This document shows positions 18,227 to 25,794 of a stretch of DNA of 64,000 bases, one piece after another (positions within the stretch are counted from its first letter, which is position 1; each line of letters begins with the position of its first letter). This stretch comes from Candidatus Bathyarchaeota archaeon (GTDB lineage: Archaea > Thermoproteota > Bathyarchaeia > Bathyarchaeales > Bathycorpusculaceae). The stretch covers positions 62,001-126,000 of the forward strand of contig JAOZIH010000003.1 in the NCBI GenBank assembly GCA_026014545.1, written 5' to 3'. The translations under genes were made by a program, and so were the position numbers. Under the pieces are notes generated by a model, which had not been told where the DNA came from, searched no databases, and saw only the letters and a program-made list of their open reading frames with translations.

Positions 18227-18957
18227 GCATAGTGGGCATAGGCCCTGGCGCCCTTGAGCACCTTACACCTAAAGCGCGACAAGCCATAGAAACTGCCGAT
18301 GTTGTCATAGGCTATAGAACTTACATCAAACTAATTCAGCCTATCATCGCAAGCAACGCAGAGGTCATCTCAGGCTTTATGGGGCAAGAAGTTGAAAGAG
18401 CACGAGCCGCTGTAGCAAAGGCTCTGGAGAACAAGCACGTAGCCGTCATTAGCAGCGGCGACCCAGGTGTTTACGGCATGGCTGGCGTAGTTTTAGAAGT
18501 CGCAGCACATGAAAAAGCAGATGTGCCCATAAAAATTATTCCAGGCGTAACCGCTGCAACGGCAGCAGCGGCAGCGCTTGGCGCGCCTTTGGTTGGCGAT
18601 TTTGCCGTAGTAAGCCTCAGCGACCTTCTGACGCCATGGGAGCTCATCGAAAAAAGGTTACATGCTGCTGCCAAAGCTGATTTTGTAATTGTGCTATATA
18701 ATCCTCAAAGTCAAGGTCGCAAAGAACCATTGGCAAGGGCGCATCAAATCCTGCTTCAGTACAGAAGCTGCGATACTCCAGTAGGCATCGTTAAAGCGGT
18801 TGGGCGAGACGGCGAAAAAGTGATAATCACTACGCTTAGAAGCATGCTTGACTACGAAATAGATATGAGTACAACAATAGTGGTGGGTAACTCAACCACG
18901 CGCGTCATAAATGAAAGAATGGTTACGTCGCGAGGATACAACATCCGCGAGCGCTAG
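18124..18957 (+). CDS. cbiH: Cobalt-precorrin-3B C17-methyltransferase CbiH
   Basis: Methylates C17 and drives ring contraction. From about residue 34 it shows VGIGPGALEHLTPKA, ISSGDPGVYGMAG and KIIPGVTAATAAAAALGAPL, followed by the CbiH-type DLLTPWELIEKRL and VLYNPQSQGRKEPL. The only in-frame ATG is 18124, which makes the first 34 codons overlap cbiG; no ATG, GTG or TTG lies nearer the conserved domain. A GGAGG sits only 3 bases before this ATG. It ends convergent with nicO, overlapping by 4 bases. Confidence 0.93.
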   Translation: MRTSSIDRSGSKSETNSEKNKAERRDSGHSRGRISIVGIGPGALEHLTPKARQAIETADVVIGYRTYIKLIQPIIASNAEVISGFMGQEVERARAAVAKALENKHVAVISSGDPGVYGMAGVVLEVAAHEKADVPIKIIPGVTAATAAAAALGAPLVGDFAVVSLSDLLTPWELIEKRLHAAAKADFVIVLYNPQSQGRKEPLARAHQILLQYRSCDTPVGIVKAVGRDGEKVIITTLRSMLDYEIDMSTTIVVGNSTTRVINERMVTSRGYNIRER

Positions 18958-19661
18958 CCTATAAGCAACCAAAACGCCAAAACAAGAAGCACTGCGCCAC
19001 TAACTTTGGGGAAATATCTCTCATACTTGCTGATTCTTGCTTTAACCTTCTCGTACATCTTTATTCCAAGAATAGTGACGCCCACAAGCCCTGTGGTCAC
19101 CGCTAATCCGTAAGCTGTCATCATGAAAAGCGGGTTAACCCCACCCATTGCCAACGCGAGAAGTGCGAATTCTTCTTCGTGGGCGAAGCCTAGGAAAAAT
19201 GCGCAACTCGCTATTTTCCATAAACTAAAATTGTTCATTCGTTTTGGATGAAAATGCGGATGTGTATGCCAACCAATGCCTGGATGCTCATGTGCATGCT
19301 CATGCTCGAGGTCTTCCGTGCTATCATGTAAGTGTCCATGCTGGCTTTTCAGCTCAGACTCTGTCTTTTCCATAAAAAACTTAATTGCCAAAAGTACTAA
19401 CGCTGCGAATGCTATGTATTTGAGAATTGGGCTTGTGAAGTTTATCAGCGTGCTTGCTGCAACGTAGATTATTACAACGGTGATTGAGGATATAAAGTGA
19501 AAGAATGAAATTATGCTTGAGCTAACTAACGCGTAAAAGGTAGGCTTGGATGTCCGCGCCGAATACAATAATGCGATGGGCCAGCCATGTCCCGGTTCTA
19601 ATCCATGCAGCAGCCCTATTGCAACAACACCTATTAGTGCAGGATCCAAGTTGATGCTCAT
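18954..19661 (-). CDS. NicO/UreH-type nickel-cobalt transporter
   Basis: A 235-residue membrane protein with six hydrophobic segments. The first helix motif LLHGLEPGHGWPIAL resembles the HX4DH region of Ni/Co transporters, and the cytoplasmic loop about 107-141 is very His-rich (HGHLHD, HEHAHEHPGIGWHTHPHFHP), as in RcnA/NicO metal exporters. A second motif GFAHEEEFALLALA follows. The start ATG overlaps the cbiO stop as ATGA, so it is the fifth gene of the cbiMNQO operon. Direction of transport is not visible. Confidence 0.82.
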   Translation of the reverse strand: MSINLDPALIGVVAIGLLHGLEPGHGWPIALLYSARTSKPTFYALVSSSIISFFHFISSITVVIIYVAASTLINFTSPILKYIAFAALVLLAIKFFMEKTESELKSQHGHLHDSTEDLEHEHAHEHPGIGWHTHPHFHPKRMNNFSLWKIASCAFFLGFAHEEEFALLALAMGGVNPLFMMTAYGLAVTTGLVGVTILGIKMYEKVKARISKYERYFPKVSGAVLLVLAFWLLIG

Positions 19662-20530
19662 GTGCGTGTCCTCTTTTTCTTTTCACCAGTTTCTGATTCT
19701 AAAAGCCTCAATATTTCTTTTCTTGCCTCACTTATGGTAAGTGGAAGACGCGGGTTTATCGGCAATTTATCTTCCTTCTTCAAGACCTCAAAGAGATGCG
19801 TTATCCGCGGCGAACGCAAGTTAATGCTTCGAATCAATTCCGTGTCTGAGAACAGCTCTGCAGGCGCTCCTTCCGAAACAAGTTTTCCCTTATTCAATAT
19901 GTACAGTTTGTTAGCAAACAACGGCACCATATCCACGTCATGTGTAGCCAATATTAAGGTGAGACCAAGCTCTTTGTTAAGCCTCAGAAGTAAATGCAAT
20001 ATTTCGCTTGTGCCGCGGGGATCCAGATTCGAGGTTGGCTCATCCAAAATGATGGCGTCAGGCTTCATGGCAAGCACTCCCGCGAGCGCAACCCTCTTCT
20101 TTTGCCCAAAGCTTAGAAAATGTGGGGGCTTCTCTGCGTACTCGCTCATGCCCACAAGCTTAAGTGCTTCGTCAACAGCCTTCCGCACTTGATCTGCTGG
20201 TTGCCCCAAGTTTAGCGGTCCAAAGGCAACATCTTGTTTTACAGTCGGCGCAAAAAGCTGGTCATTAGGATCTTGAAATACGAAACCCACGCGTCTTCTA
20301 AGCTCAAGCAATGCTTTAGGCGTGTATTCCAGCGGTTTATCCTCAAAATAGACTTTTCCAGAAGTCGGTTTTAATATACCAATCAAATGTAGGAGAAGCG
20401 TGGTTTTTCCAGATCCGTTGGGTCCCAGAAGGGCTATTCTCTCGCCCTTAGAGAAGCTCAACGATATATTATCCAGCGCAATGGTGCCGTCGGAATATTG
20501 ATGTGATAAATTTTCTAATCGGAAAAGCAT
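19658..20530 (-). CDS. cbiO: Cobalt ECF transporter ATPase CbiO
   Basis: ATP-binding subunit that powers the CbiMNQ cobalt importer. Walker A GPNGSGKTT, Q-loop VFQDPNDQLFAPTV, signature LSFGQKKRVALAG, Walker B AIILDEPTSNLDPRG and the switch His in ATHDVDM are complete. I use the ATG at 20530 (290 residues); a TTG at 20545 would overlap the cbiQ stop. The C-terminus is charged and extended (GEKKKRTRT). Confidence 0.95.
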   Translation of the reverse strand: MLFRLENLSHQYSDGTIALDNISLSFSKGERIALLGPNGSGKTTLLLHLIGILKPTSGKVYFEDKPLEYTPKALLELRRRVGFVFQDPNDQLFAPTVKQDVAFGPLNLGQPADQVRKAVDEALKLVGMSEYAEKPPHFLSFGQKKRVALAGVLAMKPDAIILDEPTSNLDPRGTSEILHLLLRLNKELGLTLILATHDVDMVPLFANKLYILNKGKLVSEGAPAELFSDTELIRSINLRSPRITHLFEVLKKEDKLPINPRLPLTISEARKEILRLLESETGEKKKRTRT

Positions 20531-20537
20531 CTTTGCA

Positions 20538-21335
20538 CTACACAATCCTAATGTTTACTGTTAAATATGCAACTATTGCAAGCGCGACTGCAAAAAACAT
20601 AATTCCCGCCAATGCGGCATTATTTGGCTTTGGCACGTCTTCAAGAACACGAATGTTGCCATCATAGCCTCTAGCGCTCATGGCAGTAAAGGTTCGTTCT
20701 CCTTGATCTAATGTTCGTATAAAGAGATTTCCAATAAGCATCGACAGCGACCTAAGTTTCTTCAACAAACCTGAATAGCCGAGGCGGAGCTCTTGAGCTA
20801 TATGCATGGTTTCCATGACCTCTATGAAGACGAATATGTACCTGTAAATTAGTAATGACATTTCCACTATTATCTTGGGAACACGTGCTTTTCGGAGAAT
20901 CAACAGTATACTTGTCATAGGTGTCGTCAACACGAGGAAAAACTGGCTTGAAAGCGCCCCTGCCACCCTGAAGAACGTGGTGAAACCTGTTGCTACCCCG
21001 TCTCTGAAAATAGTCCATCGCAACCCAAGCAAGTTTACCTCCGTAAGGGGTTCTAGGTAACCGAAAAAGAGCGCAATTATGACGCAGGTCAAGGCAACAA
21101 TCACCGTTGGATACCACAGCAGCCTAAGGTAGAAGCGCCATGGGATTTTCGCGCATAACAAAATCATGACGGTGGTTGTTAGAAACACGGTTATGGGCAC
21201 AACTGGAGACGGCGACAAGACGCTTATGAGTAGCAGTGAAAGTGCAAAGAAAAGTTTGGTTACTGGACTATTTTTTGATAATGCATTTGTATAGGCGTAT
21301 CTGTCAATTTCCGCTGATAAATTAAAGTGACTCAT
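20538..21335 (-). CDS. cbiQ: Cobalt ECF transporter permease CbiQ
   Basis: Energy-coupling transmembrane T-component. About 265 residues with five hydrophobic segments and the two coupling-helix motifs, here ELRLGYSGLLKKLRS and FTAMSARGYDG, that bind the ATPase. The ATG at 21335 is preferred over the TTG at 21344. Lies between cbiN and cbiO. Confidence 0.94.
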   Translation of the reverse strand: MSHFNLSAEIDRYAYTNALSKNSPVTKLFFALSLLLISVLSPSPVVPITVFLTTTVMILLCAKIPWRFYLRLLWYPTVIVALTCVIIALFFGYLEPLTEVNLLGLRWTIFRDGVATGFTTFFRVAGALSSQFFLVLTTPMTSILLILRKARVPKIIVEMSLLIYRYIFVFIEVMETMHIAQELRLGYSGLLKKLRSLSMLIGNLFIRTLDQGERTFTAMSARGYDGNIRVLEDVPKPNNAALAGIMFFAVALAIVAYLTVNIRIV

Positions 21336-21364
21336 ATCGCTCAATATCTTCGTGTATGTGCCAC

Positions 21365-21640
21365 TTATTCTTTTACTCTTTTCCCCTTCTCATATCCAAT
21401 AAAATAGCCAATTATTATAGCGCCTATTGCCGCTTGAACCGCAAATAACAAGCTCTCTATTTCGCCGCTTGGCGGTTCCCATATAGGCGTGAACCACGGC
21501 TCGTAACCCTGCTCGCTTAAGGCTTCTTCCGCAGCGCTGTCTGCGCCACCAAATTCCGCCGAGGGATGCATTATCAAAGGTGTAATAAAAAGCGCAAGCA
21601 TTATCACTATTAGAATGGCATACTTTATTTTCGTCTGCAT
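21365..21640 (-). CDS. cbiN: Cobalt transport protein CbiN
   Basis: A 91-residue protein with two membrane helices (about 7-24 and 63-82) joined by an extracytoplasmic loop containing the CbiN pattern FGGADSAAEEAL and the YEPWFTPIWEPPSGEIESLLF segment. CbiN assists cobalt loading of CbiM. It begins on the base after the cbiM stop, indicating coupling. Presence of CbiN points to cobalt rather than nickel (NikMN) transport. Confidence 0.95.
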   Translation of the reverse strand: MQTKIKYAILIVIMLALFITPLIMHPSAEFGGADSAAEEALSEQGYEPWFTPIWEPPSGEIESLLFAVQAAIGAIIIGYFIGYEKGKRVKE

Positions 21641-22330
21641 TTACTTCGAAGCCTCCTGAGACTGTAAACCAACGCGCAAGCCAATTACGTTCATGGCGCT
21701 AAGGAGCTTTCCTTTATACTTCACTAAGAAATCGAAAAGGAAAATCGCCAATATACCCTCGCCTATGGCTAGCGGAATCTGTGTTATGGCGAAAATTGAT
21801 CCGAAAGTTATGAACGAGTCCATAAAGCTTGTTGATGGAAAAGCAAGCGCAAGCTGTAGAGACGTGGTAACGTAAGTGCTTAGGTCCGCAAGGGCAACGG
21901 CTATGAACACTCCTACTGATGTTGGTAACCGCGCTTTTTTGCTGACAACCCATAAAACATAACCCACCACGGGTCCTACTATTCCCATTGAAAAAATATT
22001 TGCGCCAAGCGTAGTTAAACCACCATGAGCCAGCAACAAAGCTTGGAAAAGCAAAACTATTGCGGAAAGAACCGAAGCAATCGCTGGCCCGAGCACTACA
22101 GCCGCCAATCCTGAACCCGTCGGATGTGAGCAGCTTCCTGTTACTGATGGTAGCTTAAGCGCTGAGAGCACAAAAACAAATGCGCCCATCACCGCGAGAA
22201 GCGGTTTAGCTTCAGGGAATTTTTCAGTGAGCTTCTTAAGCTTGTAAATACCCAGAATTACGACTATAATCGAGACTGCAAACCATATTTCCCACCATGG
22301 GTGGGGTAGAAAGCCTTCCATTATGTGCAT
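21641..22330 (-). CDS. cbiM: Cobalt ECF substrate-binding component CbiM
   Basis: Membrane S-component that binds Co2+ through the N-terminal Met1-His2 (MHIMEGFLP) and a histidine in GSCSHPTGSG (His69). The start must be the ATG at 22330 because the metal site needs the very N-terminus. 229 residues, about seven helices. First gene of the operon; a palindromic TATA box and the operator at 22344-22356 lie directly before it. Confidence 0.96.
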   Translation of the reverse strand: MHIMEGFLPHPWWEIWFAVSIIVVILGIYKLKKLTEKFPEAKPLLAVMGAFVFVLSALKLPSVTGSCSHPTGSGLAAVVLGPAIASVLSAIVLLFQALLLAHGGLTTLGANIFSMGIVGPVVGYVLWVVSKKARLPTSVGVFIAVALADLSTYVTTSLQLALAFPSTSFMDSFITFGSIFAITQIPLAIGEGILAIFLFDFLVKYKGKLLSAMNVIGLRVGLQSQEASK

Positions 22331-22343
22331 GTTATCGCCTTAA

Positions 22344-22356
22344 CTGGATAATCCAG
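22344..22356. promoter_or_regulatory. Operator palindrome, copy 1 (cbiM/regulator)
   Basis: CTGGATAATCCAG, a perfect 13-base palindrome, sits between the TATA box (22363-22372) and the predicted start of the leftward cbiM transcript. The core TGGATRATCCA recurs before btuF (24338-24348) and the chelatase gene (25759-25769). A protein bound here would block the cbiMNQO promoter. Seen in sequence; role inferred. Confidence 0.7.
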
Positions 22357-22362
22357 CCGAAG

Positions 22363-22372
22363 ATTTATAAAT
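22363..22372. promoter_or_regulatory. Palindromic TATA box between cbiM and regulator gene
   Basis: ATTTATAAAT is its own reverse complement and lies about 38 bases before the cbiM ATG and about 33-42 before the regulator's candidate TTG starts, so it can serve both genes. Confidence 0.55.
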
Positions 22373-22408
22373 GTTTGTTAAACTAAAGTTTAAGTCAGGT
22401 TGATTAAG

Positions 22409-23239
22409 TTGTCTAAGGCCCATCATTTCCTCCTACGCGACAAAGGCGCGCTCACAAAATTCCAAATATTATTCGAAATTATGCGTCAACAACCACACAT
22501 AAAGCAGAAAGACGTCAGCGAAGCGCTTGGAATCACCATACAAGCCGTCTCAAAGCACTTCAAAACTTTAATGAAAGAAGGTCTATTAGAGGCTGGATCT
22601 GAGCGTGCAGAATACAGGCTAACCGCTAAAGCCTATGAGAAACTCCAAGACTACCTAAAGAACATAGACGACTACGTTAAAACAATCAAGACTAATCTAA
22701 AAGTTGAACGCCTCATACCCGCCATAGCAATGCAACCTGTAAAAGCAGGCGACACAGTTGGCTTAGTCATGAAAGATGGTGTTTTATGCGCCGTAGCCTC
22801 TGCCAGAGCCAACGTTGAAGCCTCTGGAATTGCAATTAACGATGCAAACGCCGGTGAAGATGTTGGCTTAAAAGACGTTAAGGGCAAAGTGAAAGTACTT
22901 CCTGGCAAGGTTCTCCTTGTTAGGCTGCCCAGCATAAAAGAAGGCGGCTCAAGAGCCGTTGACATCGCTAAAGTTAGAATGTTGCATGAGGCATTCAAGC
23001 CAGATAGAATAGGCGTTATAGGCGTTGTTGGCAGAGCCGTTCTGAACAAGATAGGCCTTAAGGCAGACTTTGAATTCGGCATCAGCCGTGCAACCGCCGT
23101 CGCCGCATCTCGAGGGCTCAAAGTTTTTGTTCTCGTTGTGGGCAGAATGGCTAATCATGTAATCGATGAAATAGACATGGAAAACTTCAAACATGCCACG
23201 CATATAACCTATGAAGTTGAAGATGCGCGAATCCCTTAG
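22409..23239 (+). CDS. Winged-helix regulator, probable cobalt/B12 repressor
   Basis: About 277 residues. The first 75 form a winged helix-turn-helix (QKDVSEALGITIQAVSKHFKTLMKEGLLEAG) of the MarR/ArsR-like kind. The remaining 200 residues form a separate alpha/beta domain of a kind I do not recognise as a named ligand family, with segments such as VKAGDTVGLVMKDGVLC, DRIGVIGVVGRAVL and FGISRATAVAASRG. The first usable starts are TTG at 22400 and TTG at 22409; the latter has better spacing from AGGT. It is divergent from cbiMNQO-nicO and next to the first copy of a palindrome found at three cobalt/corrinoid promoters, so I infer that it binds that palindrome and responds to cobalt or a corrinoid. 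Confidence 0.75.
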   Translation: MSKAHHFLLRDKGALTKFQILFEIMRQQPHIKQKDVSEALGITIQAVSKHFKTLMKEGLLEAGSERAEYRLTAKAYEKLQDYLKNIDDYVKTIKTNLKVERLIPAIAMQPVKAGDTVGLVMKDGVLCAVASARANVEASGIAINDANAGEDVGLKDVKGKVKVLPGKVLLVRLPSIKEGGSRAVDIAKVRMLHEAFKPDRIGVIGVVGRAVLNKIGLKADFEFGISRATAVAASRGLKVFVLVVGRMANHVIDEIDMENFKHATHITYEVEDARIP

Positions 23240-23357
23240 CAACTCAAAGGTGTTCCATGTATAAGCAAAGACATTGCGTAAATACTAATATTTGCGCCGC
23301 ATTTTATACACGGCAAGCATTCACGCCTTAAAAGATGAAGCCCACTTGACTGACCAA

Positions 23358-24224
23358 ATGTTAACTCTACCTGACGGACGGCAACTCGGCTATCTAACAA
23401 TAGGAAAGGGGCAGCCTATAATCTACTTCCATGGTACTGCAAGTAGCCGACTGGAGATTCTACTCTTAAAGGAGCTTATTTCCCAAGCGAGATTGCAGAT
23501 AATAGGCGTAGATAGACCAGGCTACGGCTTGTCCACTTTCAAACCAATAAAAAGTCTCCGAGACTTCAACAGCGACATCAATTTCTTAGCTGACTATTTA
23601 GGTCTCAACAAATTTGGAATTCTCAGCTGGTCAGGAGGCGGCGTTTTCGCGCTCGCGTATCTCGCGCTTTGTCCCGAACGCGTAACCCGAGCAGTTGTTT
23701 CAAGCACGCCAGCTTTACCCTTTGATGCGGCTACAGCGCATAATACGCCTTTCGCTCGTTTTGTCATGCGTTTTCCGTTTTTAGGGCTGTTAGCTGTGAA
23801 AAACATGCGAGCTCAAGTGTTGAAAGCTAACCGTAATGTAGAAGTTTTCCTAGCTTCAAGAGAAGGAAAACGCATGCTGCACGGCTACTCCACGCCTGAT
23901 TTGAAATTTTTCTCCAATGTTGCTTGGGCGACTGTGCTGTGCCAATCGATGGCTGAGGCTTTCCGCCAAGGCGATTACGGCGTTAGGGCCGTACTTCAGG
24001 AGCATCAGCTTTTCACGAAGCCTTGGAGCATCCCGCTTTCCAAGATTCCCCCAGGTAAACTGTTCATTTGGCATGGTGCAGATGATAAGACCTGCAGAGT
24101 TGATAACGCATACAGGCTTTCTCAAAGTATTCCCGGTGCACATTTGGAAGTATTTAGCGGCAAAGGTCATTGTGTACTTTTTGATAATCTGGAGAAACTA
24201 AAAGAAATTTTCTGTTACGCTTAG
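23358..24224 (+). CDS. Alpha/beta hydrolase
   Basis: A serine hydrolase of the alpha/beta fold with nucleophile Ser in SWSGGG, acid Asp in WHGADDKTC, catalytic His in GKGHCVLFD and oxyanion-hole region YFHGTASSR. I prefer the ATG at 23358 (288 residues, MLTLPDGRQLGY); the frame extends to a TTG at 23292. Substrate unknown. It lies between the regulator and btuF but carries no operator of its own, so a link to corrinoids is only positional. Confidence 0.82.
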   Translation: MLTLPDGRQLGYLTIGKGQPIIYFHGTASSRLEILLLKELISQARLQIIGVDRPGYGLSTFKPIKSLRDFNSDINFLADYLGLNKFGILSWSGGGVFALAYLALCPERVTRAVVSSTPALPFDAATAHNTPFARFVMRFPFLGLLAVKNMRAQVLKANRNVEVFLASREGKRMLHGYSTPDLKFFSNVAWATVLCQSMAEAFRQGDYGVRAVLQEHQLFTKPWSIPLSKIPPGKLFIWHGADDKTCRVDNAYRLSQSIPGAHLEVFSGKGHCVLFDNLEKLKEIFCYA

Positions 24225-24322
24225 TACATTCGCCTTTCATTTTCATATCTATTTTTTGCTGGTTATCATTTTAGCGGAATGCATGACTTATTCAACTTAT
24301 GTTAAATTACAGTTTAAATAAA

Positions 24323-24332
24323 TTTTATATAG
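24323..24332 (+). promoter_or_regulatory. TATA box of the first btuF gene
   Basis: TTTTATATAG is 5 bases before the operator core at 24338-24348; predicted transcript start about 24353, giving a leader of roughly 95 bases before the TTG of btuF. Confidence 0.55.
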
Positions 24333-24337
24333 TTGGA

Positions 24338-24348
24338 TGGATGATCCA
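24338..24348. promoter_or_regulatory. Operator palindrome, copy 2 (btuF)
   Basis: TGGATGATCCA, differing from the other two copies only at the central base, placed just after the TATA box and before the predicted transcript start. Confidence 0.68.
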
Positions 24349-24367
24349 GCAGTAATGGAGGGAAAGC

Positions 24368-24424
24368 ATGTGCGTCGGCAAATTAGCAGTTTGTTTGTCT
24401 TGGCGATTTTGGAGCGGTTTGTGA
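24368..24424 (+). CDS. Possible 18-residue leader peptide upstream of btuF
   Basis: An ATG at 24368 follows a GGAGGG site at the usual distance and opens an 18-codon frame (MCVGKLAVCLSWRFWSGL) ending at 24424, inside the btuF leader. A second overlapping frame from ATG 24355 runs 32 codons and ends with TGA overlapping the btuF TTG start. Either could couple translation to btuF. Short frames occur by chance, so confidence is low. Confidence 0.25.
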   Translation: MCVGKLAVCLSWRFWSGL

Positions 24425-24449
24425 TTGTGAGTGTTCGAGGTGGATATGC

Positions 24450-25619
24450 TTGAAGAGAGTTTTGCTTGTAGTTGCGCTTATTGTTGTTGTGGTTGCTGCT
24501 TCGCTTTACGGTGGCTACAACTACCTATCTCAATCACCTTCCACATCACCCTCGCCAACTCCTTCGCAGTCGCCAACCAGCGCTTCCCCGACACCATCGC
24601 AGACGCCATCTTCCACGGCTACGCCAACGCCTTCCTCCTCGCCAACAATTGAACCGAACGCTACTCAGACACCAGAAGTACCGCAGATTTCAAACGTCAC
24701 CGTAGTTGACGCTAACGGCGCTAATGTCACTGTCACCATTCCTGTAAAGCGCATTGTGTGTCTTACTATGATTGAGATTGTTCATGTGTTAGGTGCAGGA
24801 GACAAGGTTGTGGGGCGCAGTGCTTCTTTAAGCTCTGATGCTGAGGCAATTTTGCCCCAGTCAATTTTACAGTTACCTGATGTCGGCACAGACATGGCTC
24901 CGAACCTCGAGCGGATAATTGAGTTGAAGCCTGATTTGGTTCTTGCTAGCCAGCGTTTGTCTGATGAAAACCGAAAGATGCTTGAAGATGCTGGAATAGC
25001 TGTTATTGAAGATACGTTGACGGGCACACGCCGAAATGACTGCATACGGAACTTGGCCTTGATATTGCAAGCAGAGCAGAAAGCAAACGAGTTCATTAAC
25101 TACGAAACGTATTACGTGAATCTGGTTAAGAATCGCGTTGCATCTCTGCCGCGCGACGAGAAGCCTTTAGTTTACTTTGAATGGTACAAGCTATGGTTCA
25201 GCACGGGTCCTGGTGGTTCTTATAATAAAATGATAGTTGATGCAGGCGGAATAAACATAGCGGAGAACGCTAGTACTTCAAATCCAGAGTTAAGCCCAGA
25301 ATTCATCGCTGAAGCAAATCCGGCTATTATAATTCGAATGTCAACTTATCTAGACGGCGAAGATTTGGCGTCACTACAAACGTTGAGAACCAGCATCTTA
25401 GAAAGGTCAGCGCTAAATGAAACACAAGCAGTTAAGAACGGTACCGTCTACGTAATCAAAAGCGTGCTGTTGGTTGACCGTGACGTGATCGGTTTGCTAT
25501 ACTTCGCAAAGTGGTTCCACCCAGATCTCTTCCAAGACATCGATCCTGCAGCGATACATGCTGAATATATCCAAAAGTTCTTTGGCGCTAATTTGGCTGG
25601 CGTGTTCACGTATCCATAA
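24450..25619 (+). CDS. BtuF-like corrinoid-binding protein 1
   Basis: A 389-residue extracellular binding protein of the Peripla_BP_2 class, anchored by one N-terminal helix (about 3-20). A Ser/Pro/Thr-rich linker (about 28-72) separates the anchor from the two-lobed domain, which shows VKRIVCLTMIEIVHVLGAGDKVVG, LKPDLVLASQRLSDEN and the C-terminal DPAAIHAEYIQKFFG. The start is TTG with a GAGGTGG site. It has its own operator-bearing promoter and is followed by a terminator. It presumably feeds the BtuCD transporter at 29-31 kb, as there is no other permease here. Corrinoid as ligand is inferred from context; iron-siderophore binding proteins share this fold. Confidence 0.82.
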   Translation: MKRVLLVVALIVVVVAASLYGGYNYLSQSPSTSPSPTPSQSPTSASPTPSQTPSSTATPTPSSSPTIEPNATQTPEVPQISNVTVVDANGANVTVTIPVKRIVCLTMIEIVHVLGAGDKVVGRSASLSSDAEAILPQSILQLPDVGTDMAPNLERIIELKPDLVLASQRLSDENRKMLEDAGIAVIEDTLTGTRRNDCIRNLALILQAEQKANEFINYETYYVNLVKNRVASLPRDEKPLVYFEWYKLWFSTGPGGSYNKMIVDAGGINIAENASTSNPELSPEFIAEANPAIIIRMSTYLDGEDLASLQTLRTSILERSALNETQAVKNGTVYVIKSVLLVDRDVIGLLYFAKWFHPDLFQDIDPAAIHAEYIQKFFGANLAGVFTYP

Positions 25620-25679
25620 GCAACTATCAAGGCGTACATTGACGCAAAAAGTTGCGATGGCTTCCTTTTTTTCTTTTTT
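25619..25679 (+). terminator. Hairpin plus T-run after first btuF
   Basis: GCAACT/AGTTGC arms (25620-25655) with an inner GCGT/ACGC pair are followed by a 14-base T-rich run (25666-25679). It separates btuF 1 from the operator-controlled chelatase promoter. Confidence 0.5.
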
Positions 25680-25748
25680 GCCGTTTTGGTCTTGTTTTAG
25701 CTCCTCTTTTATCTATTCAACCTGCATTAAATTTCGGTTGAACCAAGA

Positions 25749-25758
25749 TTTATATAAC
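25749..25758 (+). promoter_or_regulatory. TATA box of the chelatase-btuFCD-cobN-cbiZ operon
   Basis: TTTATATAAC, directly abutting the operator core at 25759. Predicted transcript start is near 25780, giving a short leader that contains the GGGAG site of the ATG at 25795. Confidence 0.6.
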
Positions 25759-25769
25759 TGGATAATCCA
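25759..25769. promoter_or_regulatory. Operator palindrome, copy 3 (chelatase operon)
   Basis: TGGATAATCCA, core identical to copy 1 and preceded by the same AAC. It overlaps the region between TATA box and transcript start. Confidence 0.7.
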
Positions 25770-25794
25770 ACCAATATACCCGGGAGAATGCAGA

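Noticed and set aside
22331-22408. Possible cobalamin riboswitch before cbiM or the regulator gene
   Set aside because: The gap is under 80 bases, no B12-box-like sequence was seen, and the palindrome with TATA box explains the conserved part.
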